Source: an uncultured Bacteroidia bacterium
GTDB taxonomy: Bacteria; Bacteroidota; Bacteroidia; Bacteroidales; F082
Length of the DNA: 64,000 bases
Direction of reading: 5' to 3'
Assembly: GCA_902799345.1 (NCBI GenBank)
Contig: CADBZW010000021.1
Coordinates: forward strand, 1-64,000
The position numbers and the translations under genes were made by a program. The notes beneath the pieces were generated by a model. It was given only the letters and a program-made list of their open reading frames with translations. It made no database searches and was not told where the DNA came from. Positions 32,174 through 41,392 of this stretch are shown here, piece by piece (the stretch's first letter is position 1; each line of letters opens with the position of its first letter).

Positions 32174-33601
32174 ATGAAGAAGCAGTATCGCTTTCTCGCC
32201 TTCGATTGTGGAGCCACCAGCGGACGGGCCATCTTGGGCACCTTCACTGACGGCAGCTTCCGCATGGAGGAGGTTTATCGTTTCCCGAACCAAACCCTCG
32301 AAATCGGAGGCAAGTACTACTGGAATGTATATAGCATCTACGAGCATCTCCTGAAATGCCTCAAGGAATTGGGACAACGGCATATCACCCTCGACTCCAT
32401 CGGCATCGACACCTGGGGCGTCGACTTCGGCTGCATCGGCCATGACGGCACCCTCTTGGGTCTGCCTCGCGCCTACCGCGACCCTTACACCGACGACGTT
32501 CCTGATAAGTTCTTCAAGATCGTTTCTCGTGAACAGCTTTATGCTTTGACGGGCATCCAAATCATGAACTTCAACAGTATCTTCCAGATGTTTGCCCAAG
32601 CCGAGGAAGGCAGTGTGGCCTACCGTCACGCTAAGAAAATCCTCTTCATGCCCGACCTCCTCTCCTACCTGTTGACACGCGGTAAGGTCTGCGAATACAC
32701 CATCGCCTCCACCTCTGGACTGATAAACCCCAAGACGCAACGATTTGAACCTTCGCTGATGGCCGCGGTAGGTCTCACCGACGACCAAATTCCTGACAGG
32801 GTACAATCTGGAGAAGTGGTTGGAAAGCTACGTTTCGGCATCGCGAAAGAAACTGGGCTGGGCGAAGTGCCTGTAGTGGCAGTGGCTGGTCACGACACGG
32901 CCTCGGCTATCGTTGCTGTTCCCGCTGAGAATGAGCATTTTGCCTATCTCAGTAGCGGCACTTGGAGCCTCATGGGCATTGAGGTGCCCAAACCCATCAT
33001 CACCGAGCAGTCGGCACGGCTCAACTTCACCAACGAAGGCGGCATCGAAGGCACCACGCGCTTCCTGAAGAACATCACGGGGATGTGGCTCGTGGAGCAA
33101 TGCCGCAAGAAATGGATAGCGCAAGGGTACGACTATACCTATGACGAGATGACCAAGATGGCGCAATCGGCCAAAGACTACGCAGGACGCATCAACCCCG
33201 ACGACCCGCGTTTTGCCAATCCCGACGACATGGAAGCGGAAATCAGCAAAGCACTGACAGAAAACGGTTATACCGCCCCGAATGGTGCTGGCGAAATGCT
33301 AAGCTGCATCTATCACAGCCTTGCAGAGCGCTATAGAGAGGTGCTTGACATGCTGCAAGAAGTCGCACCATTCAAGATCGAGAAGCTGCACGTCATCGGT
33401 GGTGGCTCGGCCAACGACCTGCTGAACCAATGGACCGCCGACGCCATCGGGATGCCCGTGGTGGCGGGTCCTACCGAAGCCACCGCCATCGGCAACCTCA
33501 TGGTGCAAGCCAAGGCGGCCGGTCTTGTCAAAGACCGTTGGACCATGCGTAAGATGATAGCACAAAACTTTGAAACAAAGACATACAACCCCAGCCCATA
33601 G
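32174..33601 (+). CDS. rhaB: L-rhamnulokinase
   Basis: 475 residues, FGGY carbohydrate kinase family. The ATP-binding start is FLAFDCGATSGRAILG (about 7-22), the substrate region GIDTWGVDFG (about 76-85), and the C-terminal HVIGGGSANDLLNQWTADAIG with GPTEATAIGN is typical of rhamnulokinase. It phosphorylates L-rhamnulose to L-rhamnulose 1-phosphate, between isomerase and aldolase. Begins 10 nt after the GH97 stop. Confidence 0.95.
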   Translation: MKKQYRFLAFDCGATSGRAILGTFTDGSFRMEEVYRFPNQTLEIGGKYYWNVYSIYEHLLKCLKELGQRHITLDSIGIDTWGVDFGCIGHDGTLLGLPRAYRDPYTDDVPDKFFKIVSREQLYALTGIQIMNFNSIFQMFAQAEEGSVAYRHAKKILFMPDLLSYLLTRGKVCEYTIASTSGLINPKTQRFEPSLMAAVGLTDDQIPDRVQSGEVVGKLRFGIAKETGLGEVPVVAVAGHDTASAIVAVPAENEHFAYLSSGTWSLMGIEVPKPIITEQSARLNFTNEGGIEGTTRFLKNITGMWLVEQCRKKWIAQGYDYTYDEMTKMAQSAKDYAGRINPDDPRFANPDDMEAEISKALTENGYTAPNGAGEMLSCIYHSLAERYREVLDMLQEVAPFKIEKLHVIGGGSANDLLNQWTADAIGMPVVAGPTEATAIGNLMVQAKAAGLVKDRWTMRKMIAQNFETKTYNPSP

Positions 33602-33616
33602 GGGCGCAGGACATTA

Positions 33617-33646
33617 AGCAGGCGGTGAGCGTAGCGAACCCCTGCT
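33617..33646. repeat. Small palindrome between rhaB and rhaA
   Basis: AGCAGGcGGTGAGCG...GAACCCCTGCT, imperfect arms, ending 17 nt before the rhaA start codon. Confidence 0.5.
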
Positions 33647-33663
33647 ATTAACACCACCAACCT

Positions 33664-34917
33664 ATGAACACACAAAACATCCTCAACGCCTACACCCTCG
33701 CCAAGGAACGCTACGCCGCCCTCGGCATCGACACTGACAAAGCCATCGCCATCCTCGAGAAGACCCCCATCTCGCTGCACTGCTGGCAGACCGACGACGT
33801 GATGGGCTTCGAGAGCAACGCCGGCCTCTCGGGTGGCATCCAGACCACGGGCAACTACCCTGGTCGTGCCCGCACGATCGATGAAGTGCGCGCCGACCTT
33901 GAGTTCGTCAACTCACTGCTCGCTGGCACGCAACGCGTCAACCTACACGAGATCTACGGCGACTTCGGCGGCAAGTTCGTCGACCGCGACCAAGTGGGCG
34001 TAGAGCACTTCCAGAGCTGGATCGACTGGAGCAAGTCGGTGAATATGAAGCTCGACTTCAACAGCACCTCTTTCGGCCATCCCAAGAGCGGCGAACTCAG
34101 CCTCGCCAACCCCGACCCAGCCATCCGCGCTTTCTGGATCGAGCATACCAAACGCTGTCGTCGCATCGCCGATGCCATGGGCAAGGCACAAGGCGACCCT
34201 TGTATCATGAACATCTGGGTACATGACGGCCTGAAAGACCTCACCGTAGAACGCAAACGCTACCGTGAGCTGCTGGCCGAATCCTTGGATGAAATCTTGG
34301 CCGAAGACCTGCCCGACATGAAATCCTGCGTCGAGGCCAAACTCTTCGGCATCGGCTTGGAGAGTTTCACCGTCGGCTCGCACGACTTCTACGCAGGCTA
34401 CTGTGCCACCCGAAAGGTCATCTACACCCTCGATACAGGCCATTACGAACCCACCGAGAACGTCTCCGACATGATTTCTTCGCTGCTCCTGTATGTGCCC
34501 GAACTGATGCTGCATGTCAGCCGTCCCATCCGCTGGGACTCCGACCATGTGACCCTCATGAACGACCAGACCCTCGACCTCTTCAAGGAAATCGTCCGCG
34601 CCGAAGCCCTCCACCGCGCCCACATCGGCCTCGACTACTTCGACGCGTCCATTAATAGAATAGGTGCCTACCTTATCGGCACCCGCGCCACGCAGAAATG
34701 CCTGCTGCAAGCCTTGTTGGAGCCACTTGATTTGCTGCGCCATTATGAGGACAAGGGACAAGGCTTCGAGAAATTAGCCTTGCTTGAAGAGATGAAATCC
34801 CTGCCCTTTGGTGCCGTCTATGACTACTTCAACCTAAAGAACAATGTTCCTGTGGGTGAAGAGTTTATCGCCAAGGTACAGCAATATGAAAAAGAAGTGA
34901 CAGTGAAAAGATGTTGA
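33664..34917 (+). CDS. rhaA: L-rhamnose isomerase
   Basis: 417 residues, full family length. Typical N-terminal segment IAILEKTPISLHCWQTDDV (about 29-47) and metal-binding barrel residues in the regions LKLDFNSTSFGHPKSG, VGSHDFYAGYCATRKV, YTLDTGHYEPTENV and SRPIRWDSDHV. Cytoplasmic enzyme that interconverts L-rhamnose and L-rhamnulose. Between rhaB and the permease gene. Confidence 0.96.
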   Translation: MNTQNILNAYTLAKERYAALGIDTDKAIAILEKTPISLHCWQTDDVMGFESNAGLSGGIQTTGNYPGRARTIDEVRADLEFVNSLLAGTQRVNLHEIYGDFGGKFVDRDQVGVEHFQSWIDWSKSVNMKLDFNSTSFGHPKSGELSLANPDPAIRAFWIEHTKRCRRIADAMGKAQGDPCIMNIWVHDGLKDLTVERKRYRELLAESLDEILAEDLPDMKSCVEAKLFGIGLESFTVGSHDFYAGYCATRKVIYTLDTGHYEPTENVSDMISSLLLYVPELMLHVSRPIRWDSDHVTLMNDQTLDLFKEIVRAEALHRAHIGLDYFDASINRIGAYLIGTRATQKCLLQALLEPLDLLRHYEDKGQGFEKLALLEEMKSLPFGAVYDYFNLKNNVPVGEEFIAKVQQYEKEVTVKRC

Positions 34918-34998
34918 ATTGTTGATTGTTTAATTGTTGAATCGTTTGACCCGCCTCAAACAACAATTAAACAATTCAACACCAAACAATTAAACAAT
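34913..34998. repeat. Octad inverted-repeat tract upstream of the permease gene
   Basis: Octads TTGTTGAA/TTGTTTAA on the left and their complements (CAACAATTAAACAATTCAAC) on the right, separated by GACCCGCC. The last octad contains the ATG start of the permease gene. Confidence 0.7.
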
Positions 34999-36340
34999 GA
35001 ACAAAGGAAGCCTAAAAAGCACCATCGCCGTCTCGCTGACCAACTACTTGGATGCCGGTGCCATCGTCGCAGGAGCCAGTGGCCTAACGTTGTGGCAGAA
35101 ATACTTGGGCCTCACCGAGGTGCATCTCGGATGGCTCAACTTCATCAGTGCCAACTGTTTGGGTGCAGCCCTCGGTGCCATCATCGGCGGTTTCTTGGCC
35201 GACAAATACGGGCGCAAGTTCATCTACACCTACAACCTGCTCGTCTACATGGTGGGCGTGCTGCTCATCATGCTCTCCGTCAGCTTCCCGATGCTGTTGG
35301 CGGGATTCTTAGTGACGGGCATCTCAGTAGGCATCGGCGTACCGGCCTCGTGGACCTACATCTCCGAAAGCTCCGAGAACGACAAACGCGGCCGCAACAT
35401 CTGCATCTCCCAGATGTCGTGGGGCTTCGGGCCGATGATCATACTATTGTTGGGCATGTTCTTCGCCCCCGATGGTTATCTGTTCGGCTGGGTCGAAAGC
35501 ATTGCACACACCTTTGGCGGTGACGGCTTGTCCACAGAGGCTGTCAACGTGTTCAGCTCGCGCATCGTCTTCTTCTCATTGCTGATTGTGGCATTCATCG
35601 CCTGGAACCTGCAGCGCAAATTGGAAGAAAGCACCGAGTGGAAAGCCAGCCAAGAGGTAGCTAAGGCCAAAGGAGAAGATACTGGTCTTTGGCACGCTTT
35701 CAAGGTGTTGTTCTCCAACAAAACCGCTATCAAGACCGCGTGTTTTTTAGCTGTCATCTACCTCACCTGGAACCTCGTCGCCTCGGTCTTGGGCTTCTTT
35801 CAACCGCATATCTATGAAACTGCAGGCGGCATCAGCAACGAACAAGCCAACTGGATGAACTGCATCCAATGGGCCATCATCGTGTTCGTCACCTTCCTGC
35901 TCTCCAAGGTCATCGACAGGACAAGCCATAAACTAATCTATATCTTAGGTCTGCTTTTCGCCATCAGCGCCTGGGTTATCATTGTGGCCGTCGGCGTGAA
36001 TGGCACCGCAGGTCTTTGGCTGTTCACCATCCTGTGGGGCATCGAAGGCGGTATGTCGGTGCAAATCTTCTACGCCTTATGGGGTTCGGAGCTGTTCCCC
36101 GCCAAGTTCCGCGCCGGCGCACAAGGACTGATGTTCTTCGTCGTCAGGGGACTCTCGGCTGTATGGGGGCTGGTGTTCGCTTTCATCTATGGCGAAAACG
36201 GCGAAGGCTTCACCGTGGCCGCCTATTGCATGATTGGCTTGCTGCTCATCTCGTTGATTGTGGGCATCATCGGCTGCCCCAATACCCGCGGCAAGTCGCT
36301 CGCACAAATCACCAAGGAACGCTATGGAGAGGAATATTAA
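34997..36340 (+). CDS. MFS sugar transporter, probable L-rhamnose permease
   Basis: 447 residues, about 12 helices. Sugar-porter signatures are present: GGFLADKYGRKFIYTYNLLV (between helices 2 and 3) and the PASWTYISESSENDKRGR loop corresponding to PESPR-like motifs. Between rhaA and rhaD, hence probably imports L-rhamnose with protons. It is not the E. coli-type RhaT. The gene start lies inside an octad repeat tract. Confidence 0.88.
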   Translation: MNKGSLKSTIAVSLTNYLDAGAIVAGASGLTLWQKYLGLTEVHLGWLNFISANCLGAALGAIIGGFLADKYGRKFIYTYNLLVYMVGVLLIMLSVSFPMLLAGFLVTGISVGIGVPASWTYISESSENDKRGRNICISQMSWGFGPMIILLLGMFFAPDGYLFGWVESIAHTFGGDGLSTEAVNVFSSRIVFFSLLIVAFIAWNLQRKLEESTEWKASQEVAKAKGEDTGLWHAFKVLFSNKTAIKTACFLAVIYLTWNLVASVLGFFQPHIYETAGGISNEQANWMNCIQWAIIVFVTFLLSKVIDRTSHKLIYILGLLFAISAWVIIVAVGVNGTAGLWLFTILWGIEGGMSVQIFYALWGSELFPAKFRAGAQGLMFFVVRGLSAVWGLVFAFIYGENGEGFTVAAYCMIGLLLISLIVGIIGCPNTRGKSLAQITKERYGEEY

Positions 36341-36344
36341 AGGA

Positions 36345-36417
36345 CGCGAGACACGAGACTGCGAGACGCGAGACCTTGGATTTGCCCCATGTCACGAAGT
36401 CCCGCGTCCCGTGTCAA
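36345..36417. repeat. GC-rich short-unit repeat tract before rhaD
   Basis: Runs of CGAGAC/GCGAGAC units, then the complementary GTCCCGCGTCCCGTGTC. It ends 14 nt before the rhaD start. A related tract is at 50769-50839 before mreC. Confidence 0.65.
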
Positions 36418-36431
36418 AAAAAGAATGAACA

Positions 36432-37253
36432 ATGAAAAGCATCATAGACAACAACCCCGAACTGAAATACCAAATCGACCAGGTGGCCGAGGTAGCTGGC
36501 TACCTCTGGCAAAAAGGCTGGGCCGAACGCAACGGCGGCAATATCGTCATCAATGTCACCGACCAACTCAACCCTCAACTTGTACGGCTGCCACAGTGTG
36601 ACAGCCCTACAGCCCCAATCGCCATTGGAACTACATTACCTAATCTAAAAGGCTGCTATTTCTTCTGCAAAGGCACCAACCGCCGCATGCGCGACCTCGC
36701 CCGCTGGCCCATGGACAACGGCTCCATCATCCGCATCCTCGACGACTGCGCCCATTACGAAATCATCGCCGACAAACCTGTGATGCCCACCTCGGAGCTA
36801 CCCTCGCACCTCAGCGTTCACAATTACCTGATTGGCAAAGGCTCGCCTTACAAAGCCTCTCTCCACACCCATCCCATCGAATTGGTGGCCATGACACATC
36901 ATCGTCCGTTTCTGGAGAAGGACGTGCTGACCCAAATCCTTTGGTCGATGATACCAGAGACACGGGCGTTCTGTCCGAAAGGTTTAGGCATCGTGCCTTA
37001 CTTGTTACCGTCAAGCGTTGCCCTCGGCGAAGCCACCCTCAATACCCTTGACGAAGGCTACGACGTGGTGATGTGGGAGAAGCACGGCGTATTTGCCGTC
37101 GACACCGACATCATGGCGGCTTTCGACCAAGTGGATGTGCTGAACAAAGCCGCACAAATCTACATGAGTGCCCGCAGCATGGGCTTCGAGCCGGAAGGCA
37201 TGAGTGAGGCGCAGATGCAAGAACTTGCGAAAGTATTTAGATTGGAAAAATAA
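36432..37253 (+). CDS. rhaD: L-rhamnulose-1-phosphate aldolase
   Basis: 273 residues, class II aldolase fold. Phosphate and substrate loop WAERNGGNIVINVT (about 30-43), zinc ligands HTHPIEL (about 140-146) and EKHGVFA (about 216-222). It splits L-rhamnulose 1-phosphate to dihydroxyacetone phosphate and L-lactaldehyde. Residues about 50-60 (LVRLPQCDSPT) are encoded by a P2 palindromic repeat; the segment lies between core elements and is probably a surface loop, so activity need not be lost. Confidence 0.95.
   Translation: MKSIIDNNPELKYQIDQVAEVAGYLWQKGWAERNGGNIVINVTDQLNPQLVRLPQCDSPTAPIAIGTTLPNLKGCYFFCKGTNRRMRDLARWPMDNGSIIRILDDCAHYEIIADKPVMPTSELPSHLSVHNYLIGKGSPYKASLHTHPIELVAMTHHRPFLEKDVLTQILWSMIPETRAFCPKGLGIVPYLLPSSVALGEATLNTLDEGYDVVMWEKHGVFAVDTDIMAAFDQVDVLNKAAQIYMSARSMGFEPEGMSEAQMQELAKVFRLEK
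36582..36610. repeat. 29-bp palindrome inside rhaD (family P2)
   Basis: GTACGGCTGCCACA...TGTGACAGCCCTAC, two arm mismatches. Nearly the reverse complement of the intergenic element at 13322. In frame. Confidence 0.85.
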
Positions 37254-37285
37254 CAAATCAATTTACAAGAAACTAAATAAAGATC

Positions 37286-40093
37286 ATGAAACACATTGCA
37301 ATACTTCTTTTAGCCCTCATTGGCCTTGCTTCGTGTAACAACACACTAGATGTCACCATCACCAACCCCAACGTGGAGCAACAACACCACGAACAGCCGT
37401 TGGCAACAAACCAGCCGCGCTTCAGCTGGAACTACGAAACCACAGAAAACGAGGTGGTGCAACAAAGCTACCGCATCATCGTGGCCTCAACCGCCGATAA
37501 CGCCCAAAATGGCATCGGCGACCTTTGGGATTCAGGCGTGGTGCCTTCCAACCAGATGCTTTACATCCCTTACGCGGGCAAGGAACTCCAAAGCCGCGAC
37601 AAAGCCTACTGGAAAGTCATTACGACCGTTGCCGCCAAAGGCAAGAAAGCCAAAGTGGAAAGCGAAGTCAAATCGTTTGAAATCAGCTTGTTGAACCAAG
37701 ACGACTGGCAAGCCCAATGGATTGGCCATGAGTTTGAGGACGATGTGCTGGTAGGTAAAACCCGCTTGGCAGCCCGTTATCTCCGCAAGGACTTTGCCCT
37801 CAAAGGTGAGGTTGATAAAGCTCGGCTGTATGTCAGCGGTATGGGCGTGTATAGTGCCTACCTCAATGGACGGGAAATCGCGCCCGAGGAACTGCTGAAA
37901 CCTACGCTTTCCTGGTACTCGAGTCGCGTGTATTTCAACACCTACGATGTCACGGAGATGCTCAAGCAAGGCGACAACGCTATGGGAATCATCCTTGAAG
38001 GCGGTCGATACACAAGCATCCGCTACAACGAAGCCAACCCCAACTGGGACGGCACAAACCATGTGTTTGGCTTCGGCACGCCGCGCCTGCTGCTGCAACT
38101 CGAAGTGACTTACAAAGACGGCCAGAAAGAGACCATCGTCAGCGATGAGACCTGGAAAATCACCAACCGTGGCCCCATCCGTACCGCCAATGAATGGGAT
38201 GGCGAGACCTACGACGAAAACTTTGAGTTTACACCCGCATGTCATTCCGAGGATTTAATCGGCATAGATACACTCGCCTCGAAGGCTCGGTATGACATGC
38301 CGATTAAATCCGAAGCGAATCTATGCGGGTGGGCAGAATCAGGCTATGACGACAGTGAGTGGCTCCAAGCCGAACTCGTAGAAGCCCCCGAAGGTCAACT
38401 CTCCGCCCAGCCTAACCCCAACATCACCGTGATGGAGAAACTGAAACCCGTCAGCCTGTTCCAAAAAGGCGACAAATGGTACCTCGACATGGGCCAAAAC
38501 ATGGTCGGCTTCATCGACATGAAAGCGCGTGGACAGCAACCCGGCGATGTCATCACCCTGCGCTTCGCCGAACTCATCAAAGAAGACAGCACGCTTTACA
38601 CCGCCAACCTCCGCAGTTCCGAGAACATTGACCATTATATTTGTGGTGTACAGACGTTGCGCGCAACGTCTCTACCCATTTCATGGCATCCCATGTTCGT
38701 CTACCACGGCTTCCGCTACGTTGAAATCAGCGGCCTGCGCGAAACGCCCACCATGGACGACTTCGAGGGCTGGGTCATCTACGACGAGATGCCCGTGACG
38801 GGTTCGTTTGAGTCCTCCAACGAAATCATCAACGCGGTGTATAAAAACGCCTATTGGGGCATCCGAGGCAACTACCGCTCGATGCCCACCGACTGCCCGC
38901 AACGCGACGAACGCATGGGCTGGACCGGCGACCGCACCACGGGCAACTTCGGCGAGTCGTATATCTTCGACAACCATCAGCTCTACGCCAAGTGGCTCTG
39001 CGATGGCGACGACAGTCAGTGGGACAACGGTGCGTTGGCCAACGTCATCCCACCCTATTGGCGCGGCTACACCGACAATATGACCTGGCCAGGTGCTATG
39101 GTCACCGTGACGGATATGCTCTACACCCGCTTCGGCGACACTGAACCCATCCGCCAACATTATGCTGCTTGGAAGAAGTGGATGCTTCACATGAAAAACG
39201 ATTACATGCGGGGCGGCCTCATGCCTCGCGATACTTACGGCGACTGGTGTATGCCGCCCGAGAGCCTCGAACTCATCCACTCCAGCGACCCCAACCGCAT
39301 CACCGAGTCGACTGTCATCTCCACACCGTTCTACTGCTACCTCTGCGGCAAGATGGCCAAGTTTGCCGAGATTTTGGGCTTCGATGACGATGTGGCATTC
39401 TTCAACCAAGAAATCACCACCACCACCATCGCTTTCAACGACAAGTACTTCAACCGAATGACGGGTGTCTATGCCAACAACACGGTCACGGCCAACATTT
39501 TGCCCTTATGGTTCGGCATGGTACCAAAAGGATTGGAAAACAAGGTTTTGGAAAGCATCGTCGACAAGACGATGAACGAATGTGGCGGTCACGTGTCGAC
39601 AGGTGTCATCGGCATCCAACAGCTGATGCGCTGCCTGACGGAATACGGTCGCGGTGACCTCGCCCTCAAGATTGCCTCCAACGACACCTACCCAAGCTGG
39701 GGCTACATGGTTCGCAACGGCGCCACCACCATCTGGGAGCTTTGGAACGGCAACACCGCCGACCCCGCCATGAACTCAGGCAACCACGTGATGCTGCTCG
39801 GCGACCTCATCCTCTGGGAATACGAATACCTCGGTGGCATCCGTGCCCTTGAGCCGGGCTACAGCAAGATACAACTCAAGCCTTATCCCATTGAAGGACT
39901 GGACTTTGTCAACTGCACCTACAACTCCGTCTCAGGTCGCATCGAAAGCCACTGGAAACGTGAGGGAAACCATTTTGAATGGGACATCGTCATCCCTGCC
40001 AACACCACGGCTGAGGTCTGTCTGCCCACGGCAAATGGCTACGAGGTCAAGACCTACGGCAGCGGAAAATATCATCTGTCGTCGGAACTGTAA
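37286..40093 (+). CDS. Alpha-L-rhamnosidase, GH78
   Basis: 935 residues with lipoprotein signal ending GLASC. Order: N-terminal beta domains (about 20-330), concanavalin-like domain (about 380-510), (alpha/alpha)6 catalytic barrel (about 515-850) and C-terminal beta domain. The GH78 signature CPQRDERMGWTGD (about 537-549) contains the general acid Glu. It cleaves terminal L-rhamnose from glycans outside the cytoplasm, feeding rhaBAD. Two repeat elements are translated in it: a compound palindrome (residues about 315-348) and a P1 palindrome (about 454-463). Last gene of the rhamnose operon. Confidence 0.95.
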   Translation: MKHIAILLLALIGLASCNNTLDVTITNPNVEQQHHEQPLATNQPRFSWNYETTENEVVQQSYRIIVASTADNAQNGIGDLWDSGVVPSNQMLYIPYAGKELQSRDKAYWKVITTVAAKGKKAKVESEVKSFEISLLNQDDWQAQWIGHEFEDDVLVGKTRLAARYLRKDFALKGEVDKARLYVSGMGVYSAYLNGREIAPEELLKPTLSWYSSRVYFNTYDVTEMLKQGDNAMGIILEGGRYTSIRYNEANPNWDGTNHVFGFGTPRLLLQLEVTYKDGQKETIVSDETWKITNRGPIRTANEWDGETYDENFEFTPACHSEDLIGIDTLASKARYDMPIKSEANLCGWAESGYDDSEWLQAELVEAPEGQLSAQPNPNITVMEKLKPVSLFQKGDKWYLDMGQNMVGFIDMKARGQQPGDVITLRFAELIKEDSTLYTANLRSSENIDHYICGVQTLRATSLPISWHPMFVYHGFRYVEISGLRETPTMDDFEGWVIYDEMPVTGSFESSNEIINAVYKNAYWGIRGNYRSMPTDCPQRDERMGWTGDRTTGNFGESYIFDNHQLYAKWLCDGDDSQWDNGALANVIPPYWRGYTDNMTWPGAMVTVTDMLYTRFGDTEPIRQHYAAWKKWMLHMKNDYMRGGLMPRDTYGDWCMPPESLELIHSSDPNRITESTVISTPFYCYLCGKMAKFAEILGFDDDVAFFNQEITTTTIAFNDKYFNRMTGVYANNTVTANILPLWFGMVPKGLENKVLESIVDKTMNECGGHVSTGVIGIQQLMRCLTEYGRGDLALKIASNDTYPSWGYMVRNGATTIWELWNGNTADPAMNSGNHVMLLGDLILWEYEYLGGIRALEPGYSKIQLKPYPIEGLDFVNCTYNSVSGRIESHWKREGNHFEWDIVIPANTTAEVCLPTANGYEVKTYGSGKYHLSSEL
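38232..38331. repeat. 100-bp compound palindrome inside the rhamnosidase gene
   Basis: Three nested arm pairs: CACCCGCAT with ATGCGGGTG (38232/38323), GTCATTCCGAG with CTCGGTATGAC (38241/38286), GGATTTAATCGGCAT with ATGCCGATTAAATCC (38251/38297). Open in the gene frame throughout. Confidence 0.85.
38647..38674. repeat. 28-bp palindrome inside the rhamnosidase gene (family P1)
   Basis: GTACAGACGTTGCG-CGCAACGTCTCTAC, one mismatch. In frame, read as VQTLRATSL. Confidence 0.85.
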
Positions 40094-40115
40094 AGCTCTA
40101 AAATCCATCAAACAA

Positions 40116-40165
40116 AAATGCCTGCCTATAGATTCCCGAGGGAATGACATAGGCAGGCATTTTTT
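40116..40165. terminator. Strong bidirectional terminator
   Basis: AATGCCTGCCTAT pairs with ATAGGCAGGCATT, flanked by A and T runs, between the convergent rhamnosidase and DUF1232 genes. Confidence 0.85.
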
Positions 40166-40176
40166 CACATTTTGAA

Positions 40177-40626
40177 TTACTCAGCAGGCGCAGCAGATGG
40201 AGCAGCTTCTTCTGGACCGAACCACTGATTCAAAGTCTCATCCACCTTGGCGTTGATTTCAGGGGTGATCTTGTGCTGCACCTTCTTCACCACATAAAGC
40301 ACGGCCAAGCCTTCATCGAGCAGACCTAGGATTTTGTGGGCTTTATAAGGTATCAAGCTGAAAGGCAAGATGGTGTAGAGGATGGCACCCACGATGAGGG
40401 CCTTCTCCAGCGTGGTGGTCTCGCCCATAGTCAGCACATAATATAGTTGGAGCAGCGGCTTGGTTGCGACGCGACCTGCCTTTTTGGCATACGTGCCAAT
40501 TTTTCCCAGCATATTGGAGGATTTCCTCTTCCAATCCACGTTTTTCAGCTTGTCGAGCAATCCGTTGATATCCTTTCCAGAGATGGCGTAGGCCAAGATA
40601 GTGATACAGATGATAGTGATAATCAT
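40177..40626 (-). CDS. DUF1232 (YkvA-like) membrane protein
   Basis: 149 residues from MIITIICITILAYAISGKDI; the frame extends 19 codons upstream without support. An N-terminal membrane helix, a charged segment, then the DUF1232 core ALIVGAILYTILPFSLIPYK with the following GLLDEGLAVLYVVKKVQ. The family is a small membrane-associated protein of unknown function. A variable Ala/Pro tail ends it. Confidence 0.85.
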   Translation of the reverse strand: MIITIICITILAYAISGKDINGLLDKLKNVDWKRKSSNMLGKIGTYAKKAGRVATKPLLQLYYVLTMGETTTLEKALIVGAILYTILPFSLIPYKAHKILGLLDEGLAVLYVVKKVQHKITPEINAKVDETLNQWFGPEEAAPSAAPAE

Positions 40627-40701
40627 TTGGTTATGTTTTTTAAAATTTGGTTTTTCTTTTGAGTCTATAAGTATAAAAACCACAAAAAATGTTCCATTTC
40701 C

Positions 40702-41286
40702 TCACAGCTTCACCCTGTCAGGGTTCTCTGCGATGAACTTGCTCCAGTCGGGCTTGCGGTGGGCCTTGGCCTTCTCGGTGCTGTGCTTGGTGTAGTTGAC
40801 GTCTTTGCCCTTGTCGATGGCATGGCAGAGGGCGGCACCCACGGCATCAGTGGCATCAAAAAAATCAGGGTTCTCGTCTGTCTTCAGCATAAAATGCACC
40901 ATCTTGGCCACCTGTTCCTTCGAGGCGTTGCCGTTGCCTGTGATGGTCTGTTTGATGGTCTTGGGCGAGTACTCGAAGATAGGGATGTCGCGGTAGAGCG
41001 CGGCGGCCATCGCCACCCCTTGGGCGCGACCTAACTTCAACATCGACTGCACGTTCTTTCCAAAGAAAGGTGCCTCAATGGCCAGTTCGTCGGGATGGTA
41101 TTCGTTGACGATTTCCAGCACGCGCTCGAAGATCTTCTTCAGCTTCAGCGCCTGGTTGGCCAGCTTCTTCAAGTTGATGACGCCCATCGTGAGGAGCTCC
41201 ATCTGCTTGCCCTGCACACGGATGACACCGTAGCCCATCACCATGGTGCCCGGGTCGATGCCTAATATGATTTTTTCTTCGTTCAT
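40702..41286 (-). CDS. ruvC: Holliday junction resolvase RuvC
   Basis: 194 residues with RNase H-like fold. Acidic catalytic residues appear in GIDPGTMVMGYGV (Asp10), ELAIEAPFFGKN (Glu68 region) and the C-terminal DFFDATDAVGAALCHA. It cuts Holliday junctions at the end of recombination with RuvAB, which are not in the window. Own promoter at 41300-41307, divergent from the beta-flower gene. Confidence 0.96.
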   Translation of the reverse strand: MNEEKIILGIDPGTMVMGYGVIRVQGKQMELLTMGVINLKKLANQALKLKKIFERVLEIVNEYHPDELAIEAPFFGKNVQSMLKLGRAQGVAMAAALYRDIPIFEYSPKTIKQTITGNGNASKEQVAKMVHFMLKTDENPDFFDATDAVGAALCHAIDKGKDVNYTKHSTEKAKAHRKPDWSKFIAENPDRVKL

Positions 41287-41299
41287 TCCTTATTTTTTG

Positions 41300-41307
41300 C
41301 AAAGATA
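41300..41307 (-). promoter_or_regulatory. -7 element TATCTTTG for ruvC
   Basis: Matches TAnnTTTG, 14 nt upstream of the ruvC start codon. Confidence 0.7.
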
Positions 41308-41352
41308 GACATTTTCTTTTCATCAGACGAGATGGTTCTTGCGTGTTTTTTA

Positions 41353-41360
41353 CTACTTTT
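41353..41360 (+). promoter_or_regulatory. -7 element TACTTTTG for the beta-flower gene
   Basis: Matches TAnnTTTG, 33 nt upstream of the start codon. Confidence 0.7.
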
Positions 41361-41392
41361 GCAGCAATCATTCACCTAAAAACATAATAGAC

